In this document: positions 53,001 to 59,801 of the stretch, in pieces | Layout: each line of letters starts with the position of its first letter | How positions within the stretch are numbered: position 1 is the stretch's first letter | Origin: Proteiniclasticum ruminis | GTDB taxonomy: Bacteria > Bacillota > Clostridia > Clostridiales > Clostridiaceae | Length of the DNA stretch: 64,000 nucleotides | Direction: 5' to 3' | Assembly (NCBI RefSeq): GCF_900115135.1 | Contig: NZ_FOVK01000009.1 | Coordinates: 37,236 to 101,235, forward strand | Made by a program: the position numbers and the translations under genes | Notes under the pieces: generated by a model | Databases searched by the model: none | Told to the model about the DNA's origin: nothing | The model's input: the letters and a program-made list of their open reading frames with translations, nothing else

Positions 53001-53055
53001 CAAATATCAGCAGAATCATTAGAATAGAGATTTTTCTGGTTCTTTGTCTTTTCAT
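47017..53055 (-). CDS. LPxTG-anchored surface protein with OB-fold repeats and a PHP metallohydrolase domain
   Basis: A 2012-residue exported protein. The signal peptide (ISILMILLIFAFGLLPGGKISAEA) is followed by about four OB-like repeats, each around VKGIVTFVEGRNITIQDETAGIVARI, to residue 600. A CehA/McbA-type PHP domain spans about 790-1080, with metal-binding QLHAHTNYSDG near 797 and LTDHSNYFD near 832. Beyond lie an Ig-like region, a DUF4350-like domain near 1300-1500 (IRTFAQNGGNIILSSKSDRG), another OB repeat near 1600-1760, a helical FIVAR-like segment and the sorting signal LPKTG, a hydrophobic helix and KKKLVKNA. It is probably a wall-bound phosphoesterase or nuclease; the OB repeats recall extracellular nucleases. 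The substrate is unknown. AAGGAGGAACTT precedes the ATG. Confidence 0.82.
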   Translation of the reverse strand: MKRQRTRKISILMILLIFAFGLLPGGKISAEAVDVTSSASLLSIDVARSRAATDEVTVKGIVTFVEGRNITIQDETAGIVARIPVADASILLGMELTVKGKRATFNGLEQINVETGNYYKGEVKAQPEPKEMTMEDLANAEKIEAVESQRIFVQGATIGAINTTGNTTLTKDGKSVNIYKVPALSGITEGDVVDVTAVVGQFTNYQLRVVLPEDVKLVKTVDFISIQEARALPKDEIATIKAIVTMIDSRNIIVQDATGAMVLFVTDADAAKLKLGMEVVATGKRGMYNNMEQLSVASGAVTPGFVKALPAPVLLTMSDLQNKEKMESLESHRIVARGVTLGETNGNYTPISRDSMTFNIFKMPALENITSGDTVEVIGVVGQYKDTYQLRVADKSHVKLFEVIPDPVSEEDLTGATSLQDVYALPANQVVTTVGQIAYIYNGNTILLQDVIQDEVVGLQVYEYTRIDEFVIGDVVKITGTTGAFGGVAQVSKITDIQVLGKKDLFEPQEVKVKELLDNGRAYLSEYIVIKDAVLGKFVENGSTPITDGTGTINIYKGPAYPSGVKEGDTVNVYAASSMHYETVQLRMNASSDFQVVKDEVGPEFVLPEYLPAKAGRDYLVSATVVDNVSVKSVSVGVEINGVTSEPLTMVPDATTGIYQVLLPGTMLVGTNKMTLHFAAEDVNGNKTMKSAEIAVEDKPVILSVSPGANESTGENKKPVIAVEFENAGENPSVMLILGKDAPVKMTVSGNKATYAVQEAMEDGRVQASIVITREDEISSEPYAWSFYIGEPLYNFYFGQLHAHTNYSDGLGTPDQALEYAKNAAQVDFLALTDHSNYFDTTSKLGTFDDASSGSPSEVNAAMSKWAYYKSLFQKHQTEDFLPIYGFEMTWSGQYGHINTFNSNGFVSRNNSVLSARGGAGLKAYYELLKDQDGTFSQFNHPGPTFGTFEDFAHYDKLVDDKINLIEVGNGEGPVRGSGYFPSYQYYAQALDKGWHVAPSNGQDNHKGKWGDANTTRTVVIADALTLPSFQESIENLMVYSTEDNNFEIFYTANDMPMGTRFEEDLEELDILVEFSDPDAVDVIGKVSIMVNGGLVVHEERINTNTGKMEVTLPNEYSYYYIMVEQGDGDIAVTAPVWTGAVTQVGINDLSKDTAMDVKGETTKLLTHMYNYEEKDFQITKMEYLVDGAPYKTLTTGLPVIAKGTTSTVEFNFVPEKLGKQTITMNMEGTLDGLTMAFTRSITLNVYDNKNVVDILVDAAHDNFYVSGDYANNDTYFTQVAGEKGARVKRVNDVITPEILEGIELLMLTVPYKGFGRELKNYTQSEIDAIRTFAQNGGNIILSSKSDRGNPGGDANAAAISNRILEAIGAKARIADGIVVDNEKKSNEAYRLVFKDEENFNDDTMFGKGILTQTTKTFNAYNSAPVLLNGATPIITGYESTWGANYTENFTGSAYIPDYEKDKVVVEKGEVALVSEEILPGGGFLLASGVTFFSNFEVTVEMLIEESVRNANFQILNNVIDEIKPEPEIVSIKEVQEAEEGLQFTIKGRLTSNVSGFDRSTAFFDSAYIQDETGGINIFPIDGNYEAGTMIQITGITSSYQGEHQLNIESMQVIEEPVVKVEPTLMTTKEVPDHLGLLVAVEGLVRKITSKEGVVESIMVEDRSGAAIRVFIDGYIGTSVEMPNIEEGDFVHAIGLSSIDPEGNRIRVRDRSEIKLVQKATSKTALENIIKEAEEKDLTKMTEASVLILKNAVEAGMNLLDDVYARQEEVDEAVTDIEDGIKQLTEKEQSSETIKNETEKVLEALAKTPVKGTLIVDARENKKIDKAIFEALKGQDKTIVFETENAVWSFNGKDIKTVKDIDLGITIAPIASCTSKNAAAIKKAVKGEDVLVISFRDNGVLPGKAVVRIKLDEQWLKGKDKNNLYAYYYNAASKKVETVAKKIKVDAEGYVELTITHNSDYFIADKDLQAAGVLPKTGSENAMKTTLPLGMIFIGAGAMLFLFEKKKLVKNA

Positions 53056-53103
53056 AAGTTCCTCCTTGGATTTTCATTCATCGACAAAAGTATTTTGAGA
53101 GTC

Positions 53104-53141
53104 AAAAAAACTTCAACCAAAACTCCCGTACTGGCTGAAGT
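53104..53141 (-). terminator. Leader terminator (attenuator candidate) before the large surface-protein gene
   Basis: On the minus strand ACTTCAGCCA (53132-53141) pairs with TGGTTGAAGT (53110-53119), one G-T pair, followed by seven T residues, all between the promoter and the start codon. A complete intrinsic terminator in a leader implies conditional read-through. Alternatively it ends a short leader RNA. Confidence 0.6.
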
Positions 53142-53146
53142 GTCTC

Positions 53147-53163
53147 TACAAAATTATTTTGTA
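53147..53163. promoter_or_regulatory. 17-bp perfect palindrome, possible Fur-family box
   Basis: TACAAAAT-T-ATTTTGTA is symmetrical over all 17 bases and lies just after the predicted transcription start. The AAT-N-ATT centre is that of the 7-1-7 boxes bound by Fur, PerR and Zur. The downstream gene encodes a metal-dependent enzyme, so metal control is possible but unproven. Confidence 0.4.
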
Positions 53164-53179
53164 AACGATTTTCTTCATC

Positions 53180-53208
53180 ATCTTACTACATATTCTGACA
53201 ATTCTCAA
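53180..53208 (-). promoter_or_regulatory. Candidate promoter of the large surface-protein gene
   Basis: On the minus strand TTGAGA (53203-53208), a 17-bp spacer and TAAGAT (53180-53185) are present. The remaining DNA from 53209 to 53439 is AT-rich and shows no gene. Confidence 0.45.
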
Positions 53209-53439
53209 TGATTCTAGAAGCCTTTGTCACTCTTTCGTCACATGTTTTTCATTTTTTCAATTTTATGATAAATAATTATTTATTTCTTTTTTACACGAAC
53301 ATTCTAACGAAAAATCCGCAATGAATCTTCGTGTATCTGACTTTCATGCATGACAGAAATACTCTGTACTTTTTCTCACCATGGCTTCTTTCTTCTCCCT
53401 CCTGCTTCTTCTTCAGATCATCATTTTTTCTTTATCAGC

Positions 53440-53469
53440 AAAAAAAGAAAAGCCCCGAAGGACTTTTCT
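53440..53469 (-). terminator. Terminator after the CsbD-like gene
   Basis: On the minus strand GAAAAG-T-CC pairs with GG-G-CTTTTC around a TTCG tetraloop, followed by TCTTTTTTT-type sequence. Confidence 0.82.
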
Positions 53470-53479
53470 AAAACCTCAT

Positions 53480-53695
53480 TTATCTGTTTTTATCATCGCG
53501 GTCCAGGATATCATTGATTTTCTCTGAAACCTTATCCTTGGCTTCCTCAAAATCTTCACGAAGATCCGCTTTCTTCTGTTGAAGCTTTCCTTTCAGCTCC
53601 TGAGCCTCATCATCTGTGGCTTCTCCAACGGCCTCGTTGAACTTCCCTTTCACTCTGTCTTTTTCAATATCAAACTTATCTTTCATATCTGACAT
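53480..53695 (-). CDS. CsbD-like stress protein
   Basis: A 71-residue, highly charged helical protein with the CsbD pattern: an RVKGKFNEAVGEATDDEAQELKGKLQQKKADLREDFEEAKDKV core. CsbD proteins are small hydrophilic general-stress proteins (sigma-B controlled in Bacillus) without known enzymatic action. GGAGGATATGTT precedes the ATG. It is a single-gene unit between the large surface protein and adenylate kinase. No stress-sigma promoter could be identified by eye. Confidence 0.88.
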   Translation of the reverse strand: MSDMKDKFDIEKDRVKGKFNEAVGEATDDEAQELKGKLQQKKADLREDFEEAKDKVSEKINDILDRDDKNR

Positions 53696-53852
53696 AACAT
53701 ATCCTCCTATGTTCTTTTATGCTATCATTGTAACTTCTTCCGGATGAAGTACTACTGTAACCCTATGGTAACATAAAGATCTCTACAGATTCCACGATAT
53801 CATGAGATATTAACAAAGTCTTTCCGGTTCATTCATTGAAGTCATCTTTTCC

Positions 53853-54503
53853 TCATACTTTGATCTGAAGTGCCTCCAGAACATCTTCTGTGACTTCATC
53901 AATCTCTTTTGTGCCATCCACTCTTCTCAGCAGTCCTTTCAGTTCGAAGAAATGAACGAGAGGTTTTGTTTCAGACTCATACACCCGAAGCCTTTCCTTC
54001 ACCGCTTCTTCGGTGTCATCTTTTCTGATGATAAGATGGCCACTGCAAAGATCACAGACCTCCATCTCCCTGGGTGGATTGAATGTCAGATGGTAGCTTG
54101 CGCCGCAGCTGCTGCAGACTCTTCTTCCTTCCATACGGAGCAGCAGCTCCTCATGGGGGACATCCAAAAACACAACCGCATCCAGCATCTTATGGGAAGA
54201 CTCCAGATGTTTTAAAAGCGCTTCTCCCTGAGAAAGCGTTCTTGGAAATCCATCCAGAAGATACCCTTCCCCAGCATCCTCTTCTTCCAGTCTGTTTTCA
54301 ACAAGCCCGATGGTCACCTCATCTGGCACCAGAAGGCCTTTGTGGATGTACTCCTTCGCTTTGATGCCAAGTTCTGTCTCTTCCCGGATATTTTTCATGA
54401 AAATATCTCCGGTGGAGATATGAGGTACAGAAAGAACCTTAGAAATGATTTTTGCCTGTGTGCCTTTCCCAGCACCAGGGGGACCCAAAAGAACTACTCG
54501 CAT
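53853..54503 (-). CDS. adk: Adenylate kinase with zinc-type LID
   Basis: A 216-residue long-form adenylate kinase, which balances ATP + AMP with 2 ADP in the cytosol. P-loop GPPGAGKGTQ is at residues 7-16, HISTGD near 29, DGFPRTLSQ near 85 and the LID carries four cysteines (CSSC...CDLC) for a structural zinc. The ATG at 54503 follows GGAGGTGTCAT. In most Bacillota adk lies in the ribosomal-protein operon next to secY; here it stands between csbD and a hydrolase, so it may be a second copy. All catalytic arginines in the expected RxxDxxE..R pattern (RKDDTEEAVKERL) are present. Confidence 0.93.
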   Translation of the reverse strand: MRVVLLGPPGAGKGTQAKIISKVLSVPHISTGDIFMKNIREETELGIKAKEYIHKGLLVPDEVTIGLVENRLEEEDAGEGYLLDGFPRTLSQGEALLKHLESSHKMLDAVVFLDVPHEELLLRMEGRRVCSSCGASYHLTFNPPREMEVCDLCSGHLIIRKDDTEEAVKERLRVYESETKPLVHFFELKGLLRRVDGTKEIDEVTEDVLEALQIKV

Positions 54504-54585
54504 ATGACACCTCCATGCATTCACAAACTATTCTGAATCTTTATATTAAGCATACCACAGACAAGCATATGAAAAAAGAGTGTTT

Positions 54586-55476
54586 TTAGAGGTCAAAGTG
54601 GGCCAGTAGAAAGGACAGTATCCTTTCATTGACTTCATCACTTTCTGTAAAGCTCAAGGCATGGCTTGCATTTTTCCAGTACTCCATTTCAATGGAGGGC
54701 ACAACTTTTCTTCCATACTGGAAGGCTTTTTCCGCATCATGAAGAAGACTGTTTCCAGCCATAAGAGCCAGCACCGGAAGCTTCAGATTCCTAAGATCTT
54801 TCTCCGGGATTCTTCTAGGCACCGGGGATCTGAACCGAAAGTACTTCAGACCCAGAGTGATGGATTTTCCCAAGGTGTCTTTGAAGGGAAAGTCTTTCCG
54901 GTTCAGAAGAAAGGGGATCATTTTATCTTTGCTGAAGCCCATTCTCACAAACTCTTTCACTGTATGGGCGGATACTCCAGAAAATACAAAGACCGGATCC
55001 AGAAGGATGAGGCCTTCCGTCATTTCGGGGTAATACCTCGCAAAGTTCACCGCATAATACCCTCCCATGGATGATCCCATGAGGATGGCAGAAGATATTT
55101 CAAGCTTTCCCATGACTTCCTTCAGCCAAGCGGCATGATCTTTGTCTTTCCAGAGAGGTTTACTTAATCTGCTTCTTCCTGGTTCTCCCAAAAGGTCCAC
55201 AGAATATACCGGCGTTCTCTCAGACAAAGGGAGAAGATTCGGCTGCCACATGATGGTGGATGCATAATGTCCATGGAGCAGAATAAGGGGCACCTTCTCC
55301 TCGCTCCCTTTACTGGCATAATAATAAACACGTACCGTACCAAAGGTGGTTTCCACATCATAAATGGTCCGGGCTCGGGGCAGAAATCTCATGGCTTTGT
55401 CATAGTGGACGAGAAACTCCATTCTCCGGGACTCTTTCGTGAAACCACTCTTGAATAATGACCGAATGCCTTCCAT
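54586..55476 (-). CDS. Alpha/beta hydrolase
   Basis: A 296-residue alpha/beta hydrolase fold protein. The oxyanion segment LILLHGHYAS is near residue 66, the nucleophile elbow GSSMGG near 133, an acid in the ALMAGNSLLHDAEKA region and the catalytic histidine in NASHALSF near 275. No signal peptide is seen. Related proteins are esterases, haloperoxidase-like or C-C hydrolases; I cannot name the substrate. The ATG at 55476 has AAAGGA 8 nt upstream, better than the frame start at 55509. The first 45 residues are a charged extension outside the core fold. Confidence 0.85.
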   Translation of the reverse strand: MEGIRSLFKSGFTKESRRMEFLVHYDKAMRFLPRARTIYDVETTFGTVRVYYYASKGSEEKVPLILLHGHYASTIMWQPNLLPLSERTPVYSVDLLGEPGRSRLSKPLWKDKDHAAWLKEVMGKLEISSAILMGSSMGGYYAVNFARYYPEMTEGLILLDPVFVFSGVSAHTVKEFVRMGFSKDKMIPFLLNRKDFPFKDTLGKSITLGLKYFRFRSPVPRRIPEKDLRNLKLPVLALMAGNSLLHDAEKAFQYGRKVVPSIEMEYWKNASHALSFTESDEVNERILSFLLAHFDL

Positions 55477-55582
55477 TCTCCTCATCCTTTCAGTAGAGCA
55501 AAGGAACACCCAAGGCAGATGAGCACTACTAAAGCAAAGAAAAGGGCAGCGGGAGAACCACCGGTACTAAGGAGGTTCCATC

Positions 55583-56266
55583 CTACAACAGGTTCAGAAT
55601 CTCATGAAGATGAGCGATCTCATAAGTGGGCACAATCTCTCCTTTATTGATTTTACTTCTCGGATTGAACCAGCAGGTATCGATACCAAAGCGTATGCCC
55701 CCTAGAATATCCGACCCCAAACTGTCTCCCACCATGAGGATTCTATCCTTTGGTGCTTCACCCAGGAGATCCAGGGTCAGCTCAAAGATCCTCTCATCGG
55801 GCTTGGAGACCTGTACCTCTTCAGAAATGACAATAGCTTCAAAGTAGTGGCTGAGGACCGATTGTCTGATCCTTTTTCTCTGGACTTTTTTCAGTCCGTT
55901 GGTGATGATGCCCATCCGGACTTTGCCCGAAAGCTTTTGAAGAAGCTCATGGGACTCCTCATAAGGGAAAGAAGCCTCTGCCAGATGATCCATATAGCGC
56001 TCCGCGAAATCCTCGGCCTGAAAATCTCCACAAAGCGCTTCCTTCAGTCTCTGGAAGCGCTCAATCTTCAGAACACTTTGGGTGATTTTTCCTTCCTCAA
56101 ATTCTTTCCATATTTTTGTGTTGATCTCATGATAAGTGTCAAAATAAACCGACTTGTGCTCCTCCAGACCATAATCCTTCAGCGTGCTGAGAAAAGCTTC
56201 CTTCTCAGACTTTTTAAAATCAAATAGTGTATCGTCTGCGTCAAATAAAAGTATGTCGTATTTCAA
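55583..56266 (-). CDS. yjjG: HAD-family nucleotidase, YjjG type
   Basis: A 227-residue HAD phosphatase. Motif I is DADDTLFDF (nucleophile and general-acid Asp), motif II MGIITNG, motif III lysine in SKPDERIFE and motif IV GDSLGSDILGG, all intact. The cap is the alpha-helical C1 type at residues 15-95. The sequence pattern (LLFDADDTLFDFKKSE) is that of YjjG/YfnB, a pyrimidine 5'-nucleotidase that removes non-canonical nucleotides. The start is TTG at 56266, with GAGGAG 8 nt before it. Confidence 0.88.
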   Translation of the reverse strand: MKYDILLFDADDTLFDFKKSEKEAFLSTLKDYGLEEHKSVYFDTYHEINTKIWKEFEEGKITQSVLKIERFQRLKEALCGDFQAEDFAERYMDHLAEASFPYEESHELLQKLSGKVRMGIITNGLKKVQRKRIRQSVLSHYFEAIVISEEVQVSKPDERIFELTLDLLGEAPKDRILMVGDSLGSDILGGIRFGIDTCWFNPRSKINKGEIVPTYEIAHLHEILNLL

Positions 56267-56321
56267 AATTGCAACTCCTCTCTTTACGTATAGTCTCTAT
56301 CCATTATATACCATTTTCTCC

Positions 56322-57071
56322 TTATTCCTCAGGAAGTCCCTGGGGTTTTTCAATGGTCTCCACGGAGTTCACAGAAAGAATCTCCAAAGAGAACTCATTG
56401 TCCATGGACAGATTCCGCACCTGATTCGTAAACTCCACCCGAACCTCCTTCAGCAGTTTTTCTTCCTTGTCAAAAACTGCTGAGATCCTGTAGGACGTGA
56501 TGTTCCAGTCTTCTGTGTTCATGCCCTCCAGTTTCAGTGTTTCAGATAGGATTTTTTTAAACTCTTCCGGCGTGAAGAAGTCCGTAGTATAGTAGGTAAG
56601 TTTCTCCTCATCCTCCTCTTTCTCTAGGGAAGAAAGAAAACGAAGAATCGGAATTAGCTCCGCTTTTGGAGACAGTTCAGTGAGATTAGAAGGATTGAAG
56701 GCATCCTCTGAAAGCATGGGAATGCCCCTTTGCCAAGGCAGAAATGCCAGATTGAATTTATGATAAACCTCCTTCTCTTCGGTATAAATATCCATGATCT
56801 TCTGGGACCCTAGAAAGGGAAGTTCTGTATACACTTCAATAAAAGATGCTTTCGGTGCAAAGGTCATGGATGCAGTGCCGTGGATGCCCAACTGATTCTC
56901 TCCCAGACCCATTCTGCTTTTATAGGCGATTTCCATGGACTGAACCTCTGAAAGAGCCCGGTAGGTTCTGATGACATAACTGTATCTGTGGTCCGTATAA
57001 AAGAATATGGTTAAAGCTGTTACCGCAATCAGTAGGAGACCTAAAAGACCTATGATGATTTTTTTCCCCAC
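56322..57071 (-). CDS. Membrane-anchored protein, unknown function
   Basis: A 249-residue protein with one N-terminal helix (IIIGLLGLLLIAVTALTIFFY, residues 5-25) and an outer domain of about 220 residues rich in beta strands. The latter could be a LolA/LppX-like half-barrel, but I have no firm family. It starts with GTG at 57071 behind GAGAGGTGAG. It lies 55 nt before the HAD gene on the same strand and may be co-transcribed with it. No lipobox cysteine is present, so the helix is an uncleaved anchor or a signal peptide without a lipid. Confidence 0.6.
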   Translation of the reverse strand: MGKKIIIGLLGLLLIAVTALTIFFYTDHRYSYVIRTYRALSEVQSMEIAYKSRMGLGENQLGIHGTASMTFAPKASFIEVYTELPFLGSQKIMDIYTEEKEVYHKFNLAFLPWQRGIPMLSEDAFNPSNLTELSPKAELIPILRFLSSLEKEEDEEKLTYYTTDFFTPEEFKKILSETLKLEGMNTEDWNITSYRISAVFDKEEKLLKEVRVEFTNQVRNLSMDNEFSLEILSVNSVETIEKPQGLPEE

Positions 57072-57195
57072 AAAAGCTCACCTCTCCTGTTCTTTTCTTC
57101 AGTGTAGCACAGCCTATCAGCCCCTTTTCTAAACAATATCTTAAGTTTTCAGAGAAAAAAGAACATAACTCCGTATCCTCACTTAATTATCCAAG

Positions 57196-57221
57196 AAAAA
57201 AAGAGCCTGCATGCAGACTCT
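57196..57221 (-). terminator. Terminator of the DUF3798 ABC operon
   Basis: On the minus strand AGAGTCTG and CAGGCTCT pair over 8 bp around CATG, followed by seven T residues. Confidence 0.82.
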
Positions 57222-57231
57222 TTTCCAAGTT

Positions 57232-58707
57232 CTATGCTTTTTCAAGGGCTGGATCAGAAGCTGGTGGTGTGGGAGGCGCTTCGATCTTTGGTTTGACCTT
57301 CCCCTTCCAGGCGTGCATGGCAAGAGATACCGCGATTACGCCATAGGCCACAAACACACGGAAGTATTCACCCAGCTGAGCATTGTTGAAAAGCTCTTTT
57401 CCCGCCTGGGGTGCCACAATGAACAGTGTATGGAACAGGATTACCCCCAAGATGGCTTGTTTATTCGTGGCTTTTTGTACAGAAGCACCGCCTACAAGAA
57501 GAGCGGCGATGGCAAACTGTCCCACCTGAGTATGGGCTCCATAGGTGGAGAAGGTACCGATGTTCTGGAGATATATCAGCTGTCCCCAGCAAGCCAGTAC
57601 TGTAGAAATCACCATAGCGATGATTCTTGTCCGATCCACATTTATACCGGCAGCATTGGCAACCACTCTGCTCTGGCCTACAGTTCTCATATTCTGGCCA
57701 AGTCTTGTCTTCAGGAGCATATTGTTGAAAATACATAGAAGCACAATGACAAAGTAGGTGGTCACAGGAATCTTGACATAAAGCAGTATGGTCTCAATGG
57801 CCTTCACATAAGTCAGTGCATAGGTGATGCCTAAAACAATCAGCATCGCCACTGGTTCCTTGAAATTGAAACTCTCTTTCTTGGAGATGAACTTTGCGTC
57901 CACCATCTTGTAGAGCTGCAAGATGGCTAAGGCGATCACCCCTATGGTGACGCCGTCCAGGAGAAGAAGCCTGTCCGTGGACAGGAATTTTTCCACCGAA
58001 GGGATAAAGGTCAGTCCGTATATGCCCAATAAAACCGCTAGGGTCAGGATGTCTTTCAGAACTGGTGCACCGGTCTTCTTCACTTTATTGAAAATCATTT
58101 TAAGAAGAAGCAGCCCCACAGAGACGAAAAACAGAATCTCGATGAGCTTCAGCATGGATACCGTATCCAGGGAATACTTGAGGTTTCCCGCCAGGTCGAT
58201 GGTATTTTTGACGCCAATCCCTCCTGAGATGATCAAGGTAGGATTATTCACAGGAATGATGCCACCAATGACATACAGGAAAAAGAGCTGATACAGTCCA
58301 TCGGCAAAGAATCCCAGAACCATACCTGCAATCATTTCAGCGCCTTTCATCTGATTGAACAGCTTTCCAACGAGATAGCCAAATAAAATGGCCACAGGTG
58401 TTGCCATAAGAAGACTGAGAATAAACCCTTCAATCCCTTTGAATCCCCAGTACACCACCCAGAATACAGCAATCTGTGCTGCGATGGCACCAATGGTGAT
58501 ACCAAAATTCAGCCCCATACCCGCCAGGACAGGAATGAGAAGCGCCAGTACCATAAATCCATTACGGCCGATTCTTGTGAACAGCTCTCCCGCAACGAAG
58601 GTCAATGGATTCTTTGAGGCGATGATGGCACCGATACATAGAAGTACAAAGAGGAGAACTACCTTGTTTTCATTGAGAAAGTGCATCACTTTATTCTTCA
58701 TGGTCAT
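57232..58707 (-). CDS. ABC transporter permease of the DUF3798 system (subunit 2)
   Basis: A 491-residue permease of the BPD_transp_2 family with about eleven hydrophobic segments. The conserved part near the C-terminus reads RLGQNMRTVGQSRVVANAAGINVDRTRIIAMVISTVLACWGQL, matching the family cytoplasmic loop, then GQFAIAALLVGGASVQKA. It is longer than usual because of an inserted helical region around residues 195-320. A Pro-rich tail (KIEAPPTPPASDP) ends it. The first ATG overlaps the previous stop (TAATG). It pairs with the other permease. Confidence 0.82.
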   Translation of the reverse strand: MTMKNKVMHFLNENKVVLLFVLLCIGAIIASKNPLTFVAGELFTRIGRNGFMVLALLIPVLAGMGLNFGITIGAIAAQIAVFWVVYWGFKGIEGFILSLLMATPVAILFGYLVGKLFNQMKGAEMIAGMVLGFFADGLYQLFFLYVIGGIIPVNNPTLIISGGIGVKNTIDLAGNLKYSLDTVSMLKLIEILFFVSVGLLLLKMIFNKVKKTGAPVLKDILTLAVLLGIYGLTFIPSVEKFLSTDRLLLLDGVTIGVIALAILQLYKMVDAKFISKKESFNFKEPVAMLIVLGITYALTYVKAIETILLYVKIPVTTYFVIVLLCIFNNMLLKTRLGQNMRTVGQSRVVANAAGINVDRTRIIAMVISTVLACWGQLIYLQNIGTFSTYGAHTQVGQFAIAALLVGGASVQKATNKQAILGVILFHTLFIVAPQAGKELFNNAQLGEYFRVFVAYGVIAVSLAMHAWKGKVKPKIEAPPTPPASDPALEKA

Positions 58708-59801
58708 TATTTTGCACCTCCCTTGGTCTTCGATAACGCATAGAGAATGATTCCATTGGAAATGATGATTCGGATGACATCCGACAGATTTCCTTCTGGA
58801 AGAATCTTATTGGCCACAGGAAGTGCCACCGCGAGAATTCCCTGAAACAGAAACGCACCGATGAGCACATGGGAGATTTTCGCTCTCTTGATACTTGCTC
58901 CGCCGATAAGCACGGCAGCAACGGAATGGAATCCCATCATAAGAGGTGCATTATAAAGCTGGAGAAATCCATAGCTTTGGGCATAAATAATGATTCCTAC
59001 CGCAGCCAGAGCTGTAGATATAGCGGTACCAAGAATCCTCATCTTGTTCACATTGATACCGGATGCTTTTGTGAACTGCTCATTGGCACCGGCAGCGCTC
59101 ATGGCCATGCCAGCCTTGCTTCTCATAAACAGCCATACCAGGAAACAGGAGAACAGGAAGAAAAGAATCAGTCCTGTTGGAATATAAAGGCCGAACTTGT
59201 CATCCCCAGGTGTCGCGTAGAATGCGCCATCTTTGATGCCAAAACTGAAATCCAGAATATTGTTGAACACATGACCGAAACTGCTGGAAAGACTGATGGT
59301 GTTTCTCATGCCTTGGCCCCCCAGCGGCCAGATCAGATCTCCATTCTTATAAGGAAGAGAAAGCCATACCATATTCATAAAGGCAATGACAGAGAATCCC
59401 ACATAGGTGGATACGGTCATTTCAGAGCCCTTCACACGGTTGAGAAGGAGTCCATAACCGATGCCAAAGAGACTTCCCAGGGCTATGGCGATGGACAGTG
59501 CCAGGAATATACTAAGAAATGGGTTGCCGACGCCTATTTCAATGGTAAAGGTGGCACCAATGAGTCCAGCCACAATTCCCAGAGAAATACCAAAATTCAG
59601 TCCAATACCGGACTGAACCGCAGGCACCATGGCAAGCACCAGAATTCCGTACATAGCCCAACGTCTTATGGCATCCCCCAGGAGACTCTGCACATTAAGC
59701 CCCAATGGCAGGGCAATGATCAGCATAAACAGGAAGAAACTGATGATGATGATTCTTGGAAGCCCGATGTTATCATAAATCTTATGCAGTTTTTCACGCA
59801 T
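58707..59801 (-). CDS. ABC transporter permease of the DUF3798 system (subunit 1)
   Basis: A 364-residue permease of the same family: GIGLNFGISLGIVAGLIGA in the N-half, SKAGMAMSAAGANEQFTKASGINVNKMRILGTAISTALAAVGI in the loop and FHSVAAVLIGGASIKRAK near the end. The ATG at 59801 overlaps the ATPase gene by 8 nt and has GAAGGTG before it; upstream in-frame starts lie inside the ATPase. Two unlike permeases in one operon recall nucleoside/BMP-type uptake systems, where the pore is a heterodimer. Confidence 0.85.
   Translation of the reverse strand: MREKLHKIYDNIGLPRIIIISFFLFMLIIALPLGLNVQSLLGDAIRRWAMYGILVLAMVPAVQSGIGLNFGISLGIVAGLIGATFTIEIGVGNPFLSIFLALSIAIALGSLFGIGYGLLLNRVKGSEMTVSTYVGFSVIAFMNMVWLSLPYKNGDLIWPLGGQGMRNTISLSSSFGHVFNNILDFSFGIKDGAFYATPGDDKFGLYIPTGLILFFLFSCFLVWLFMRSKAGMAMSAAGANEQFTKASGINVNKMRILGTAISTALAAVGIIIYAQSYGFLQLYNAPLMMGFHSVAAVLIGGASIKRAKISHVLIGAFLFQGILAVALPVANKILPEGNLSDVIRIIISNGIILYALSKTKGGAK

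Noticed and set aside
53056..53479. A small gene in the 424-bp gap before the large surface protein
   Set aside because: No frame with a start, ribosome binding site and sensible composition was found; the region is explained by a promoter, palindrome and leader terminator.
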